DNA of 64,000 nucleotides from CAXBES01 sp965367015 (GTDB lineage Bacteria; Bacteroidota; Bacteroidia; Flavobacteriales; Flavobacteriaceae). Both the position numbers and the translations under genes were made by a program. This document shows, piece after piece, positions 43,924-53,103 of the stretch (the first letter of the stretch is position 1; every line of letters starts with the position of its first letter). Below the pieces are notes generated by a model. The model saw only the letters and a program-made list of their open reading frames with translations, had not been told where the DNA came from and searched no databases. The stretch spans positions 37,623 to 101,622 of the forward strand of contig CBDUGY010000001.1 in assembly GCA_965367015.1 (NCBI GenBank), given 5' to 3'.

Positions 43924-46167
43924 ATGGACAATCAGAACAACGATCATGGTAAAGTATGGGACATTAATGAAAGTGACGCCAGTAAATGCCCCTATTTTGC
44001 CGGAGTGCAGAATCAAACTGCCGGAGGAGGAACCTCTAACCGCGATTGGTGGCCAAACAAACTAAACCTTAATATTCTAAGACAACACACAAATAAATCG
44101 AATCCTATGGCTGAGGATTTCGACTATAAGAAGGAATTTGCAAAATTGGACTACGATAGTTTAAAGAAAGACTTAGTCCATTTGATGACTGACTCACAGG
44201 ATTGGTGGCCGGCAGATTATGGTCATTATGGAGGATTGTTCATTAGGATGGCCTGGCATAGCGCCGGAACATACCGGGTAACAGACGGGCGTGGAGGAGG
44301 AAATACCGGGAATCAGCGTTTTGCTCCCCTTAACAGTTGGCCGGATAACGGGAATCTCGATAAGGCCCGACTTTTATTATGGCCAATTAAGCAGAAATAT
44401 GGTAAAAAGATCTCATGGGCAGATTTAATGATTCTTGCCGGAAATTGCGCATTAGAATCAATGGGTTTCAAAACTTTTGGTTTCGCTGGTGGGAGAGAAG
44501 ATGTTTGGGAACCAGAGCAAGATATTTATTGGGGATCTGAGACCGAATGGATGGGTAATGATGCTCGTTATAAAAAAGATGGGGAACTCGAAAAACCATT
44601 AGGTGCAGCGCATATGGGTCTTATTTATGTTAATCCGGAAGGTCCAAACGGAGAGCCGGATATTCTAGGATCAGGACATGATATTAGAGAAACTTTTGGA
44701 CGCATGGCTATGAATGACGAAGAAACTGTCGCGCTTATTGCCGGAGGGCATACCTTCGGTAAAGCTCATGGCGCTGGTGATACTGAGCTTGTTGGGATAG
44801 AACCTGAAGGAGCCGGCATTGAAACTCAAGGGCAAGGTTGGCTTAGTACATATGGAACGGGACGAGGTGATGATACTATTACCAGCGGATTAGAAGGTGC
44901 ATGGACTCCAAACCCTATTAAATGGGATCACGATTATTTTAAAGTCTTACTTGACTATGATTGGGAATTGACAAAGAGTCCCGCAGGAGCGCACCAATGG
45001 AAACCAACTGCTGCTTCAAACGCAAAAAAGGCACCAATGGCGCATGATGCGTCTAAAACACAGGATTTAATGATGTCGACAGCAGATATGGCATTAAAGA
45101 TGGATCCAATCTACAGTAAAATCTCAAAACACTTTCGTGATAATCCACAAGATTTTGAAGATGCGTTTTCGCGAGCCTGGTTTAAGTTATGTCATCGTGA
45201 TATGGGACCAGTGTCAAGATATCTTGGGCCGGAAGTTCCGAAAGAAGAATTACTCTGGCAAGACCCAGTACCTGCAGTTTCTCACAAATTGATCGAAGCT
45301 CCGGCTATTTCTGAATTAAAAAAGAGACTTCTGGCTTCGGGCTTAAGCATAGCACAATTAGTAACAACTGCCTGGGCTTCTGCTTCTACCTTTCGAGGTT
45401 CAGATTTACGTGGAGGCGCGAATGGAGCGCGCATAAGATTGGCGCCACAAAGAGATTGGGAAGTTAATAATCCATCCCAATTGTCTAAAGTATTACAAAC
45501 TTTAGAAGCGATTCAGCAAGAATTTAATACTGCGCAAACAGATAATACTGCAGTTTCAATGGCAGATCTAATTGTATTAGGTGGATGTGCCGGAATTGAA
45601 GAAGCTGCTCGTAATGCGGGCCATAATATTACTGTCCCCTTTGCTCCGGGTAGAACTGATGCATCACAGGATCAAACCGATGTTGAATCTTTTGCACATC
45701 TAGAACCGGCCGCCGATGGCTTTAGAAACTTCATTAAAAAAGATCAGGTAGTTACTGCTGAAGAATTGCTTGTTGACCGATCGCAATTATTAACACTTAC
45801 AGCTCCTGAAATGGGCGTTTTGCTCGGTGGAATGAGAGTACTAAACACTAATTTTGACGGCTCTAAACATGGGGTATTAACTAAACGTCCGGAAACACTT
45901 ACAAACGATTTCTTTGTTAATCTTTTGGATCTTGGCACAACTTGGAAAGCTACGTCTTCAAACGATCAAGTTTTCGAAGGGCGTGATCGTAAGAGTGGAG
46001 CGATTAAATGGACCGGAACGCGAGTAGACCTTATCTTTGGATCAAACTCCGAACTTCGTGCGATCGCTGAAGTTTATGCTTGTGCAGATGCCGGAGAAAA
46101 ATTTGTTCAGGATTTTGTATCGGCCTGGAATAAAGTGATGAACTTAGATCGTTTCGATTTAGAATAA
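43924..46167 (+). CDS. katG: Catalase-peroxidase KatG
   Basis: A 747-residue bifunctional catalase-peroxidase that breaks down H2O2. Distal haem residues Arg108, Trp111 and His112 lie in RMAWHSAGTYR; the proximal ligand is His276 in GGHTFGKAHG. Tyr235 and Met261 are in position to form the Met-Tyr-Trp crosslink needed for catalase activity. The second, non-haem half of the duplication is complete. No signal peptide, so cytoplasmic. It precedes an ankyrin gene, a pairing known from catalases in other bacteria. Confidence 0.97.
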   Translation: MDNQNNDHGKVWDINESDASKCPYFAGVQNQTAGGGTSNRDWWPNKLNLNILRQHTNKSNPMAEDFDYKKEFAKLDYDSLKKDLVHLMTDSQDWWPADYGHYGGLFIRMAWHSAGTYRVTDGRGGGNTGNQRFAPLNSWPDNGNLDKARLLLWPIKQKYGKKISWADLMILAGNCALESMGFKTFGFAGGREDVWEPEQDIYWGSETEWMGNDARYKKDGELEKPLGAAHMGLIYVNPEGPNGEPDILGSGHDIRETFGRMAMNDEETVALIAGGHTFGKAHGAGDTELVGIEPEGAGIETQGQGWLSTYGTGRGDDTITSGLEGAWTPNPIKWDHDYFKVLLDYDWELTKSPAGAHQWKPTAASNAKKAPMAHDASKTQDLMMSTADMALKMDPIYSKISKHFRDNPQDFEDAFSRAWFKLCHRDMGPVSRYLGPEVPKEELLWQDPVPAVSHKLIEAPAISELKKRLLASGLSIAQLVTTAWASASTFRGSDLRGGANGARIRLAPQRDWEVNNPSQLSKVLQTLEAIQQEFNTAQTDNTAVSMADLIVLGGCAGIEEAARNAGHNITVPFAPGRTDASQDQTDVESFAHLEPAADGFRNFIKKDQVVTAEELLVDRSQLLTLTAPEMGVLLGGMRVLNTNFDGSKHGVLTKRPETLTNDFFVNLLDLGTTWKATSSNDQVFEGRDRKSGAIKWTGTRVDLIFGSNSELRAIAEVYACADAGEKFVQDFVSAWNKVMNLDRFDLE

Positions 46168-46225
46168 TTAATACAAATTGATAACCACTCCCCAGCGAGT
46201 AGCTTAACAACACCTAATTTATTTT

Positions 46226-46254
46226 CAAAGCAGCATACCTGGTATGTTGCTTTG
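46226..46254 (+). terminator. Hairpin between katG and the ankyrin gene
   Basis: Two 14-base arms (CAAAGCAGCATACC at 46226-46239 and GGTATGTTGCTTTG at 46241-46254) pair with one G-U; the centre opens to a small loop. A T-rich stretch follows. It could end the katG message or let only part of it pass to the ankyrin gene. Confidence 0.6.
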
Positions 46255-46287
46255 TTTGTTTAATTTAGTGGAGAATACATTACATCG

Positions 46288-46755
46288 ATGATAGATCAAT
46301 TAATCAATGCAATAAGGGAGGAAAATAGTACTGAGGTGGAAACTATTCTCTCCAAAAATCCTGAATTGGTAAACGAGAAGGATGCTAGAGGTTCTACACC
46401 ATTATTACTCGCCACTTATTTTGGAAATAGAGTTATTTCAGAAATCATTTTAAAATATCCTCAAAATGTTGATACACAAGATGCCTCCGGGAATACTTCC
46501 TTAATGGGTGTTTGTTTTAAAGGGCATACCGAGATAGCCAGATTACTAATAGATAAGGGCGCCAATGTTAATATCACAAATTTTAACGGCGCAACCGCAT
46601 TAATTTTTGCGGTTACTTTCAATAGAAAGGAAATTGTGGATATACTTTTACGGAAAGGGGCAGATATTTCAGTTAAGGACGATCGCGGAAATACAGCTTT
46701 GGATCATGCAAAAATGCAAGGAATAGATGATCTTATTAAGATTTTAGACAATTAA
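46288..46755 (+). CDS. Ankyrin-repeat protein downstream of katG
   Basis: A 155-residue protein made of about four ankyrin repeats, with the family patterns GSTPLLLATYFGN, GNTSLMGVCFKGH, GATALIFAVTFNRK and GNTALDHAKMQG. No signal peptide. In Pseudomonas aeruginosa (AnkB) and Campylobacter (Cj1386) an ankyrin protein beside a catalase gene is needed for full catalase activity or haem loading. The position 120 bp after katG suggests the same role here, which is inference. The next gene starts 8 bp after its stop. Confidence 0.85.
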   Translation: MIDQLINAIREENSTEVETILSKNPELVNEKDARGSTPLLLATYFGNRVISEIILKYPQNVDTQDASGNTSLMGVCFKGHTEIARLLIDKGANVNITNFNGATALIFAVTFNRKEIVDILLRKGADISVKDDRGNTALDHAKMQGIDDLIKILDN

Positions 46756-46763
46756 AAACAATT

Positions 46764-47540
46764 TTGGACACACTTAGCGTAACCTTCATACAATCACATC
46801 TGCACTGGGAAAATCCCATTGCCAACAGACAGCATTTTTCTGAAAAAATTAAAAATATTGAAGCGCAAACAGATCTGATTATACTTCCGGAAATGTTTAC
46901 CACCGGTTTTACCATGAATGCGAGTACTCTTTTTGAAGAAAGCGAAGGTGAAACGCTGCAATGGATGCTTTCCGAAGCCAAACAAAAAAATGCTGCAATT
47001 ACAGGAAGTATTATCATTCGAGAAAATGATCATTTTTACAACCGCTTGTTTTTCGTTCAACCAGATGGTTCCTATCAATGCTATGATAAGCGACACACTT
47101 TCACATTGGCGGGAGAGCATAAAATATTTGCTTCTGGTGATAAACGGCTGTTTATTGATTATAAGGGGTGGAAAATTTGTCCGTTGATTTGTTACGACCT
47201 TCGCTTTCCGGTTTGGGCTCGTAATACCATAGATTATGATGTATTAATCTATGTTGCTAATTGGCCAAGTAAACGTATTGCCGCATGGGATGCTTTGTTA
47301 AAAGCGCGCGCTATTGAAAATATGAGCTATTGTATTGGAGTAAACAGAGTTGGACTAGACGGCAACGGACATGAATACACAGGTCATTCAGCGATTTATG
47401 ATGTATTAGGTGACCAGCTTTCTTCGGAGGATTTTGAAGTAGAATTTTCTGAAACTGTAGTTTTGAGTAAAATTGATCTTAAAAAATACCGAAAGCACCT
47501 TCAGTTTTTGAACGACAGAGATGCTTTTACTTTAAAATAA
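46764..47540 (+). CDS. Omega-amidase-type nitrilase-family hydrolase
   Basis: A 258-residue member of the nitrilase superfamily, closest to YafV/omega-amidase. The Glu-Lys-Cys triad is seen in ILPEMFTTGF, CYDKRHTF and LICYDLRFP. Such enzymes hydrolyse 2-oxoglutaramate or 2-oxosuccinamate made by glutamine/methionine transaminases. The start is a TTG at 46764; no closer ATG fits the conserved N-terminal strand SVTFIQSHLHWENP. The 3' end overlaps the convergent Ig-like gene by 14 bp. Confidence 0.88.
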   Translation: MDTLSVTFIQSHLHWENPIANRQHFSEKIKNIEAQTDLIILPEMFTTGFTMNASTLFEESEGETLQWMLSEAKQKNAAITGSIIIRENDHFYNRLFFVQPDGSYQCYDKRHTFTLAGEHKIFASGDKRLFIDYKGWKICPLICYDLRFPVWARNTIDYDVLIYVANWPSKRIAAWDALLKARAIENMSYCIGVNRVGLDGNGHEYTGHSAIYDVLGDQLSSEDFEVEFSETVVLSKIDLKKYRKHLQFLNDRDAFTLK

Positions 47541-49131
47541 AAGTCTCTTTTAAACTCCAGTTTGCCCTAACTTCAATTTTTGTAGGGTAATACCGAATTT
47601 CTTCCGGGGCTAGTCGTTGTAAAAAACTCCCGGTATCCCATTGTTTATTAGCGTTCTTATCGTAAATGATTCGGATGTAATAGAATGCGGGAATAATATT
47701 TTCAAATGCGACTTTTCTGTTCTCAATTAAGTATTCTTCAGTGACCAAATTGAATTTCGAATCTACAAGTTGAACAATTATTGGAAAACGCTCAGCATTT
47801 TGCAGCGTAAGCTCAATGCTCCCGTAGTCTGACGCGATTCTAGTACGCACTATGTGGTTGAGAGTATCGTTCGTTTTGTCAAAGAAATCGGTTAATGCTC
47901 CCGGCAGTAACTGTACCTTATAACTCTGTTCTTCTTTTTTCTTAAATGCAAGATTTACTGTATTAGTTTCTTCTTTTAAAAACAAGGCAGCGTCTATAAC
48001 TAACGAATCCTTATCCATCACAAATACTTTTTCAGAATCTATAGCAACTACCGGAGTATTTATCTGGAGCTTCAAAGTGTCTTTTGGGGTGAGTGCTTTT
48101 GGATTTATAATTTCAATTGAAAGAGAATCGTTAAAAAGATCGCGCATACGAACATTTAAAGTGTCAATTTTCCGCCCGTTTGTTGAAATAAAAAGCAAGG
48201 AATCGCTTGCCAGGGAAGGCTTAAACCAATAGTGTAAAGTATCTTTTTTACGATCACGATAAGTCTTGTATTGGTAATCTTCAGGTACCTCTGAAAGTAA
48301 GGTTAAGTTTAAACTATCTGCCTTGCCTTCATAGCCGAAAACAATATGATTCTTTGCAACTTGATTAGGTCGTGCAATTTTGTAATCGGGTGTTTCCTTA
48401 AAAAGTGTAATAGTATACGAACTATCGGTGGGAAGTGTAACCACCTTATTTACAAAGCCAATTTTATCGTCTTTTGGCTGAAAAGTATAATTATTACTCT
48501 TTTCTTTTAATGCTAATAACAGATATTTTCCAGCTTTTAGATTGGTGAGTTCAAAAGAACCAATACTATCGGTGGTAGTGGTGATATAGGTTGGTTTTTC
48601 AGAATAGATCAATGAATCTTTAAATGTATCAGTGATTTCATAAAGCATTACTGTTGATGGTCCATCAGGTTTTGGCAGTAACGCATCTGAAACTCTTCCT
48701 TTAAGGTTTAAACTGTCGATATAGCTTCCCGTGGAAAAAACATATTTAAAATATTGAAACGGATTTTCTTCATTATTGTCAACGATACTATTTCCAAAAT
48801 TAAAAGAGTAGGTAGTATTTTCTTTTAAGGTGTCTTCAATTTTTATCTTGAGCACTTTTGATGTGCTTGAAGGTGTAATCACCGGAGGATATTCTAATGG
48901 AGGTGAAACAATTAATTCTTTCTGAAGGTCCTTTAGTTTTATATACTCATCGAAATAGATTCTGATTTCCTTTTCGCTGAAGTTAATGCTGTAATTCTCT
49001 GGAGTACTTTTTACAATTACCGGCGGGATACTATCTTTCTTACCTCCTGAAGGGCTTCCTTTCTTCGCACAATCTGTAAAAGAGAGTAAAAAAAGAAATA
49101 CAATTGGAATATACAGTAACCGATGCTTCAT
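47527..49131 (-). CDS. Lipoprotein with Ig-like N-terminal domain
   Basis: A 534-residue lipoprotein, lipid Cys21 (FTDCAKKGSPSGGKKD). Residues about 38-135 are a bacterial Ig-like (Big_5) domain, with PPVIVKSTPENYSINFS and KIKIEDTLKENTTYSFNFG. The rest is beta-rich, with a carboxypeptidase-regulatory-like module (GSFELTNLKAGKYLLLAL) near residue 195 and a similar end. This protein family is conserved in Flavobacteriia without known function. It ends in a 14-bp overlap with the convergent amidase gene. Confidence 0.82.
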   Translation of the reverse strand: MKHRLLYIPIVFLFLLSFTDCAKKGSPSGGKKDSIPPVIVKSTPENYSINFSEKEIRIYFDEYIKLKDLQKELIVSPPLEYPPVITPSSTSKVLKIKIEDTLKENTTYSFNFGNSIVDNNEENPFQYFKYVFSTGSYIDSLNLKGRVSDALLPKPDGPSTVMLYEITDTFKDSLIYSEKPTYITTTTDSIGSFELTNLKAGKYLLLALKEKSNNYTFQPKDDKIGFVNKVVTLPTDSSYTITLFKETPDYKIARPNQVAKNHIVFGYEGKADSLNLTLLSEVPEDYQYKTYRDRKKDTLHYWFKPSLASDSLLFISTNGRKIDTLNVRMRDLFNDSLSIEIINPKALTPKDTLKLQINTPVVAIDSEKVFVMDKDSLVIDAALFLKEETNTVNLAFKKKEEQSYKVQLLPGALTDFFDKTNDTLNHIVRTRIASDYGSIELTLQNAERFPIIVQLVDSKFNLVTEEYLIENRKVAFENIIPAFYYIRIIYDKNANKQWDTGSFLQRLAPEEIRYYPTKIEVRANWSLKETFILK

Positions 49132-49222
49132 AGAACAAAAGTAGTAAGATTTTTAGTAGAAACAGACGCTTTTTTACATCTTGAAAGCAGACATAAAATG
49201 TGTATCACTTAATGATACTTCC

Positions 49223-49897
49223 TTAAGTTAAGGCCATGGTTGCCAAACTTAGTTTGGTGTTAGAATTTTTCAACAGTTGTTGTGCACATCTTTCGAAGGT
49301 CGCTCCTGTAGTAACAATATCGTCAACCAAAAGAATATGTTTATTTTGAATTTTTTCGGAATTCTTTAAGGAGAAAACTTCTTCAATAGTTTCTGAAGCT
49401 CCAAAACGTGTTAGTCTTTTTTTGAACACCTGAGAGTTAGTATTTGAAATTTTTACCAAAACATCGTCTATATAGGGCACTTTGAGAGATTTTGCTATTT
49501 CTCTTCCGAAGCCTTCCACTTGATTGTAACCTCTTTTCTGCAGTTTATGTTTATGTAGTGGTACAGGAATAATTAGATCGATATCGTGATAGGCTTCAGC
49601 TAGTTTTAGCTCTTCTCCAAGCCATTTTCCGAAGAAGGTGCCTATCTCTTTTCGACCTCGATATTTTAAGCTATGCATTAGATCTTGAGTGATCCCTTTT
49701 TTTTGAAATTGTAGCAAGGCGGTGGCACTTTCGACGGGAAATCTTCCATAAAAAATATCTTTCATGGTGTCGCTGCCGCTCCTATGATGGCAAATAAGTG
49801 GTAAATTATGTATACATTTAGCGCATAATACCTTCTCCTGCTGTAAGAGAACGGTATTGCAACCATTGCAAATCTTTGGAAATAAAAGATTTAACAT
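49223..49897 (-). CDS. comF: ComF family protein (phosphoribosyltransferase-like)
   Basis: A 224-residue ComF/GntX-type protein linked to DNA uptake in competent bacteria. The N-terminal zinc-finger cysteines are in ICNGCNTVLLQQEKVLCAKCIH. The PRPP-binding motif LLVDDIVTTGATFERC is near the C-terminus, as in phosphoribosyltransferases. RGYNQVEGFGREIAKSL is also typical. The gene stands alone. Confidence 0.9.
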   Translation of the reverse strand: MLNLLFPKICNGCNTVLLQQEKVLCAKCIHNLPLICHHRSGSDTMKDIFYGRFPVESATALLQFQKKGITQDLMHSLKYRGRKEIGTFFGKWLGEELKLAEAYHDIDLIIPVPLHKHKLQKRGYNQVEGFGREIAKSLKVPYIDDVLVKISNTNSQVFKKRLTRFGASETIEEVFSLKNSEKIQNKHILLVDDIVTTGATFERCAQQLLKNSNTKLSLATMALT

Positions 49898-49986
49898 AAT
49901 TTAAGTTTTTTTATCATTTCCTAAACGTTTTATTGTAAAGGCAGTTAGTAATTTAGCCGATTGTAACTATAAACAAACCAAACCCC

Positions 49987-50868
49987 ATGAGTACAGAAAA
50001 TAACAGTACTAGATTTAAAGTTCTAATAGGAGTTTTATCGATTCTTTTAATCGGTTTAGCTGTCTATACCGTTTCTTTATATAATGATAGTAAAAATACG
50101 GTAACTGGATTAGAGAAGCAAAAACAAGATATTGAAGCTGAGTTGGAAGGGCTTATAGCAAATTATGATGAAGTAATTCAGGACAATGAATTAAAGGATA
50201 AGGATCTTTTGGCCGCACGTGAGCGGATAGAAATTCTCCTAGATTCAGTTAAGGATTCGGAAGCGAATATTGCGTTGATTGAGCGTTATAAGGCGGAAGT
50301 AGGAAGATTAAAACAAGAGCGTAAGATGTTGTTCAAAAAAGCAGATAGTCTTATAGCCGTGAACCAACGTTTGGTCATTCAAAACGATAGTACAACTAAT
50401 GAGCTTACTAGGACTATTCAGGTAGTAGACTCGGTGAGTGAATCGAATATGGCCTTGTCGGAAAAAATTGCCAGAGGTGCCGCTCTTAAAGCAACCGATT
50501 TACGTGGAGAAGCCGTTATTATTAGAAATAGTGGAAAAATTGTAGATACACGTCGTTCAAGTCGTGCCGATAAAGTTCGTGCCTGTTTCACCTTGGCACC
50601 GAATGCTATAGCAGATTCTGGAGATCGTATTTTGTATGTTCAGGTAATTAATCCGAAAAATAACCTATTGGGAGATAAACAAACAATAGAGCTTGAAACC
50701 GGAACACTTACATACAGTGCGGCTACTAAAATATTTTATGAAAACGATGAGCTGGATGTATGTATGCTTGTAAATGCCGCAGAGGCCGACCTTATTGAAG
50801 GGCGCTATATCATCAATGTATTTGATGGTGTTAGACAAGTTGCTACCACAACAATGGAATTGAAATAA
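49987..50868 (+). CDS. Membrane-anchored coiled-coil protein
   Basis: A 293-residue protein with one N-terminal membrane helix (FKVLIGVLSILLIGLAVYTVSLY) then a long coiled coil (about residues 35-160, rich in Glu/Lys/Leu heptads) and a C-terminal beta domain (about 165-293). The C-domain has KVRACFTLAPN and YVQVINPKNNLLGD. Homologues in Flavobacteriia are sometimes labelled ParA, but no nucleotide-binding motif is present here. Function unknown; it may span the periplasm. A terminator follows. Confidence 0.75.
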   Translation: MSTENNSTRFKVLIGVLSILLIGLAVYTVSLYNDSKNTVTGLEKQKQDIEAELEGLIANYDEVIQDNELKDKDLLAARERIEILLDSVKDSEANIALIERYKAEVGRLKQERKMLFKKADSLIAVNQRLVIQNDSTTNELTRTIQVVDSVSESNMALSEKIARGAALKATDLRGEAVIIRNSGKIVDTRRSSRADKVRACFTLAPNAIADSGDRILYVQVINPKNNLLGDKQTIELETGTLTYSAATKIFYENDELDVCMLVNAAEADLIEGRYIINVFDGVRQVATTTMELK

Positions 50869-50889
50869 TTAATTAAAATTAAAAAATTC

Positions 50890-50922
50890 AAACCGCTGCG
50901 ATGTTATCGTAGCGGTTTTTTT
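50890..50922 (+). terminator. Intrinsic terminator between the coiled-coil gene and glyS
   Basis: The stem AAACCGCT(G)CGAT / ATCG(T)AGCGGTTT with a GTT loop (50890-50918) is followed by a T-run. The T-run merges with the -7-like box of glyS. Confidence 0.9.
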
Positions 50923-50929
50923 ATTTTTG
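50922..50929 (+). promoter_or_regulatory. -7-like element immediately before glyS
   Basis: TATTTTTG matches the Bacteroidota -7 consensus and lies only 4 bp before the glyS ATG. If used, transcription would start at or next to the start codon. No TTTG is well placed as -33. Confidence 0.4.
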
Positions 50930-50933
50930 CGCT

Positions 50934-52469
50934 ATGACAAACAACGAGGATCAATTTAAGAGAGTAATCTCTCACGCTAAGGAGTATGGATACGTCTTTG
51001 CTTCTAGTGAAATATACGATGGTTTGAGCGCAGTATACGATTATGCGCAAAACGGCGTAGAACTGAAAAAGAATATACGAGATTATTGGTGGAAAAGCAT
51101 GGTTTACATGCATCAGAACATTGTTGGGATCGATGCAGCCATATTAATGCACCCAACTACCTGGAAAGCTTCCGGACACGTTGACGCTTTTAATGATCCG
51201 CTTATTGACAACAAAGATTCCAAGAAAAGATACCGTGCAGATGTTTTAGTTGAAGACTATGCTGAAAAATTGAACATTAAAGCTGCAAAAGAAATTGCAA
51301 AAGCAAAGAAGCGCTTTGGTGATTCCTTTGATGAGGCCCAATTTGTGGCAACTAACGAAAGAGTTCTTCGATATAAAAATGAACAAAAAACTGTTCTGGA
51401 GCGTCTTGCTAGATCATTAGAAACCGAAAATCTAGCTGATGTAAAGGCGCTGATTGAAGAATTGGAGATCGCAGACCCGGAAACGGGTTCTAAGAATTGG
51501 ACTGAAGTAAGGCAATTCAACTTGATGTTTGGTACTAAATTAGGAGCATCGGCAGATAGTGCAATGGATTTATATCTACGTCCCGAAACTGCTCAAGGGA
51601 TTTTTGTTAACTTTTTAAATGTACAAAAATCGGGACGGATGAAGATTCCCTTTGGGATCGCACAAACAGGTAAAGCTTTCAGAAATGAGATCGTTGCGAG
51701 ACAATTTATCTTTAGAATGAGAGAGTTTGAACAAATGGAAATGCAATTTTTTGTACGGCCGGGTGAAGAAATGAAGTGGTACGAATACTGGAAAGAAACA
51801 CGTCTAAATTGGCACCTTTCACTAGGCCTTGGTAAGGAAAATTACCGTTTTCATGATCATGAGAAATTAGCACATTACGCCAATGCTGCTACCGATATCG
51901 AGTTTAATTTTCCTTTCGGTTTTAAAGAATTAGAAGGAATTCACTCTCGTACCGATTTTGATTTGAAGGCACATGAGCAGTATTCAGGGAAAAAATTGCA
52001 GTTTTTTGATCCCGAACTCAACAAGAATTATGTTCCTTATGTAGTAGAAACTTCTATAGGTTTAGACAGAATGTTTTTAGCAATTCTGAGTAATTCTTTA
52101 CAAGAAGAAACCTTGGAAGACGGAACTACGCGCACAGTATTAAAATTGCCTGCAATTCTCGCGCCGGTAAAGGCGGCAATATTACCTTTAATTAAAAGGG
52201 ATGGACTACCCGAATTGGCACAAGAGATAGTAAAAGATCTTCAGCTGGATTACAATGTACTATACGATGAGAAAGATGCCGTGGGCAGACGTTATCGTAG
52301 ACAAGATGCAAATGGCACGCCATTTTGCATTACTGTAGATCACCAATCATTAGAAGATAATACGGTAACAATTCGTCATCGAGACAGCATGGATCAGGAT
52401 CGGGTTAAAATCAATGAAATTTCGAAAATATTCGCCGAAACTTTTTCTTTAAAAAATTGGCTTAAATAG
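50934..52469 (+). CDS. glyS: Glycyl-tRNA synthetase
   Basis: A 511-residue class II glycyl-tRNA synthetase of the dimeric (alpha2) type. The N-terminal SSEIYDGLSAVYDY motif, RPETAQGIFVNF, FRNEIVARQFIFRMREFEQ and ETSIGLDRMF motif 3 are all present, and the anticodon-binding domain begins near residue 405. The start at 50934 gives the usual N-terminus for this enzyme and lies only 16 bp after the terminator stem. It is the enzyme that charges tRNA-Gly. Confidence 0.97.
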   Translation: MTNNEDQFKRVISHAKEYGYVFASSEIYDGLSAVYDYAQNGVELKKNIRDYWWKSMVYMHQNIVGIDAAILMHPTTWKASGHVDAFNDPLIDNKDSKKRYRADVLVEDYAEKLNIKAAKEIAKAKKRFGDSFDEAQFVATNERVLRYKNEQKTVLERLARSLETENLADVKALIEELEIADPETGSKNWTEVRQFNLMFGTKLGASADSAMDLYLRPETAQGIFVNFLNVQKSGRMKIPFGIAQTGKAFRNEIVARQFIFRMREFEQMEMQFFVRPGEEMKWYEYWKETRLNWHLSLGLGKENYRFHDHEKLAHYANAATDIEFNFPFGFKELEGIHSRTDFDLKAHEQYSGKKLQFFDPELNKNYVPYVVETSIGLDRMFLAILSNSLQEETLEDGTTRTVLKLPAILAPVKAAILPLIKRDGLPELAQEIVKDLQLDYNVLYDEKDAVGRRYRRQDANGTPFCITVDHQSLEDNTVTIRHRDSMDQDRVKINEISKIFAETFSLKNWLK

Positions 52470-52472
52470 AGC

Positions 52473-52500
52473 AAAAGAGAGGAATTTAATCCTCTCTTTT
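52473..52500. terminator. Bidirectional terminator overlapping a coding end
   Basis: AAAAGAGAGGA (52473-52483) pairs with TCCTCTCTTTT (52490-52500) around ATTTAA, an 11-bp stem. The right arm is also the last codons (KRED) of the convergent lipoprotein gene and the loop carries its stop. Confidence 0.85.
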
Positions 52501-52848
52501 CATAATTTTTACCACGGTCACCGGATTTGCGTTATCACATCTGTTTTTCATGCGAAGAGGTGTGTACTTAACCCAAATTTTCTCTCCGTTCTTCTTATAT
52601 TTTTCTTCAAGATTAATTGGATCTAACCGATAGGCATCATTATTATCTGCTTGGATTGTGTAAGGGCATTCACCCTCTACTGTTGAGGCTACAATTACAC
52701 CCTTAGTAAAACCCTCATCCATCAGTTTCTGGATTTCTACTTTTTCTTTGTTCACTTTAGCGGCTGTTTTTTCATCCGGGTTTTTGCCGGAAGAACAAGA
52801 AACAAGTATTGTAGTGAGTATAAGTAAGGTGTTTTTAAAAAGTGTCAT
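52486..52848 (-). CDS. Small lipoprotein of unknown function
   Basis: A 120-residue lipoprotein, lipid Cys18 (LVSCSSGK), with a charged linker and a small domain (about residues 40-115) carrying TVEGECPYTI, EEKYKKNGEKIWVKYTPL and MKNRCDNANPVTVVKI. Two Cys in the domain (ECPY and NRCD) could form a disulfide. I do not recognise the family. Its last codons lie in the terminator stem shared with glyS. Confidence 0.75.
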   Translation of the reverse strand: MTLFKNTLLILTTILVSCSSGKNPDEKTAAKVNKEKVEIQKLMDEGFTKGVIVASTVEGECPYTIQADNNDAYRLDPINLEEKYKKNGEKIWVKYTPLRMKNRCDNANPVTVVKIMKRED

Positions 52849-53103
52849 AATTAATCTGTTTTAGGTTTCAGAAAGTGAAGTTACAATTATTGTGCCTTTT
52901 AATCAATGAAAGCAATATTTTTGATTAAATATAAATTACTGTGAATCAAGTAATACCCCATTGTATTGATAGAGTTGAAATTTTATTAATTATTGATTTA
53001 TAGTAAATTAGGGCTTTAAAAATGTTTTGAAAAATCAAGGTTTTTAAAATTATCCGTAGTATTTTTATAGAATCATTAAAAATTAACTAAATATCAAAAA
53101 AAA

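Noticed and set aside
49987..50868. A ParA-type partition protein call
   Set aside because: No Walker A or other nucleotide-binding motif exists; the protein is a membrane-anchored coiled coil.
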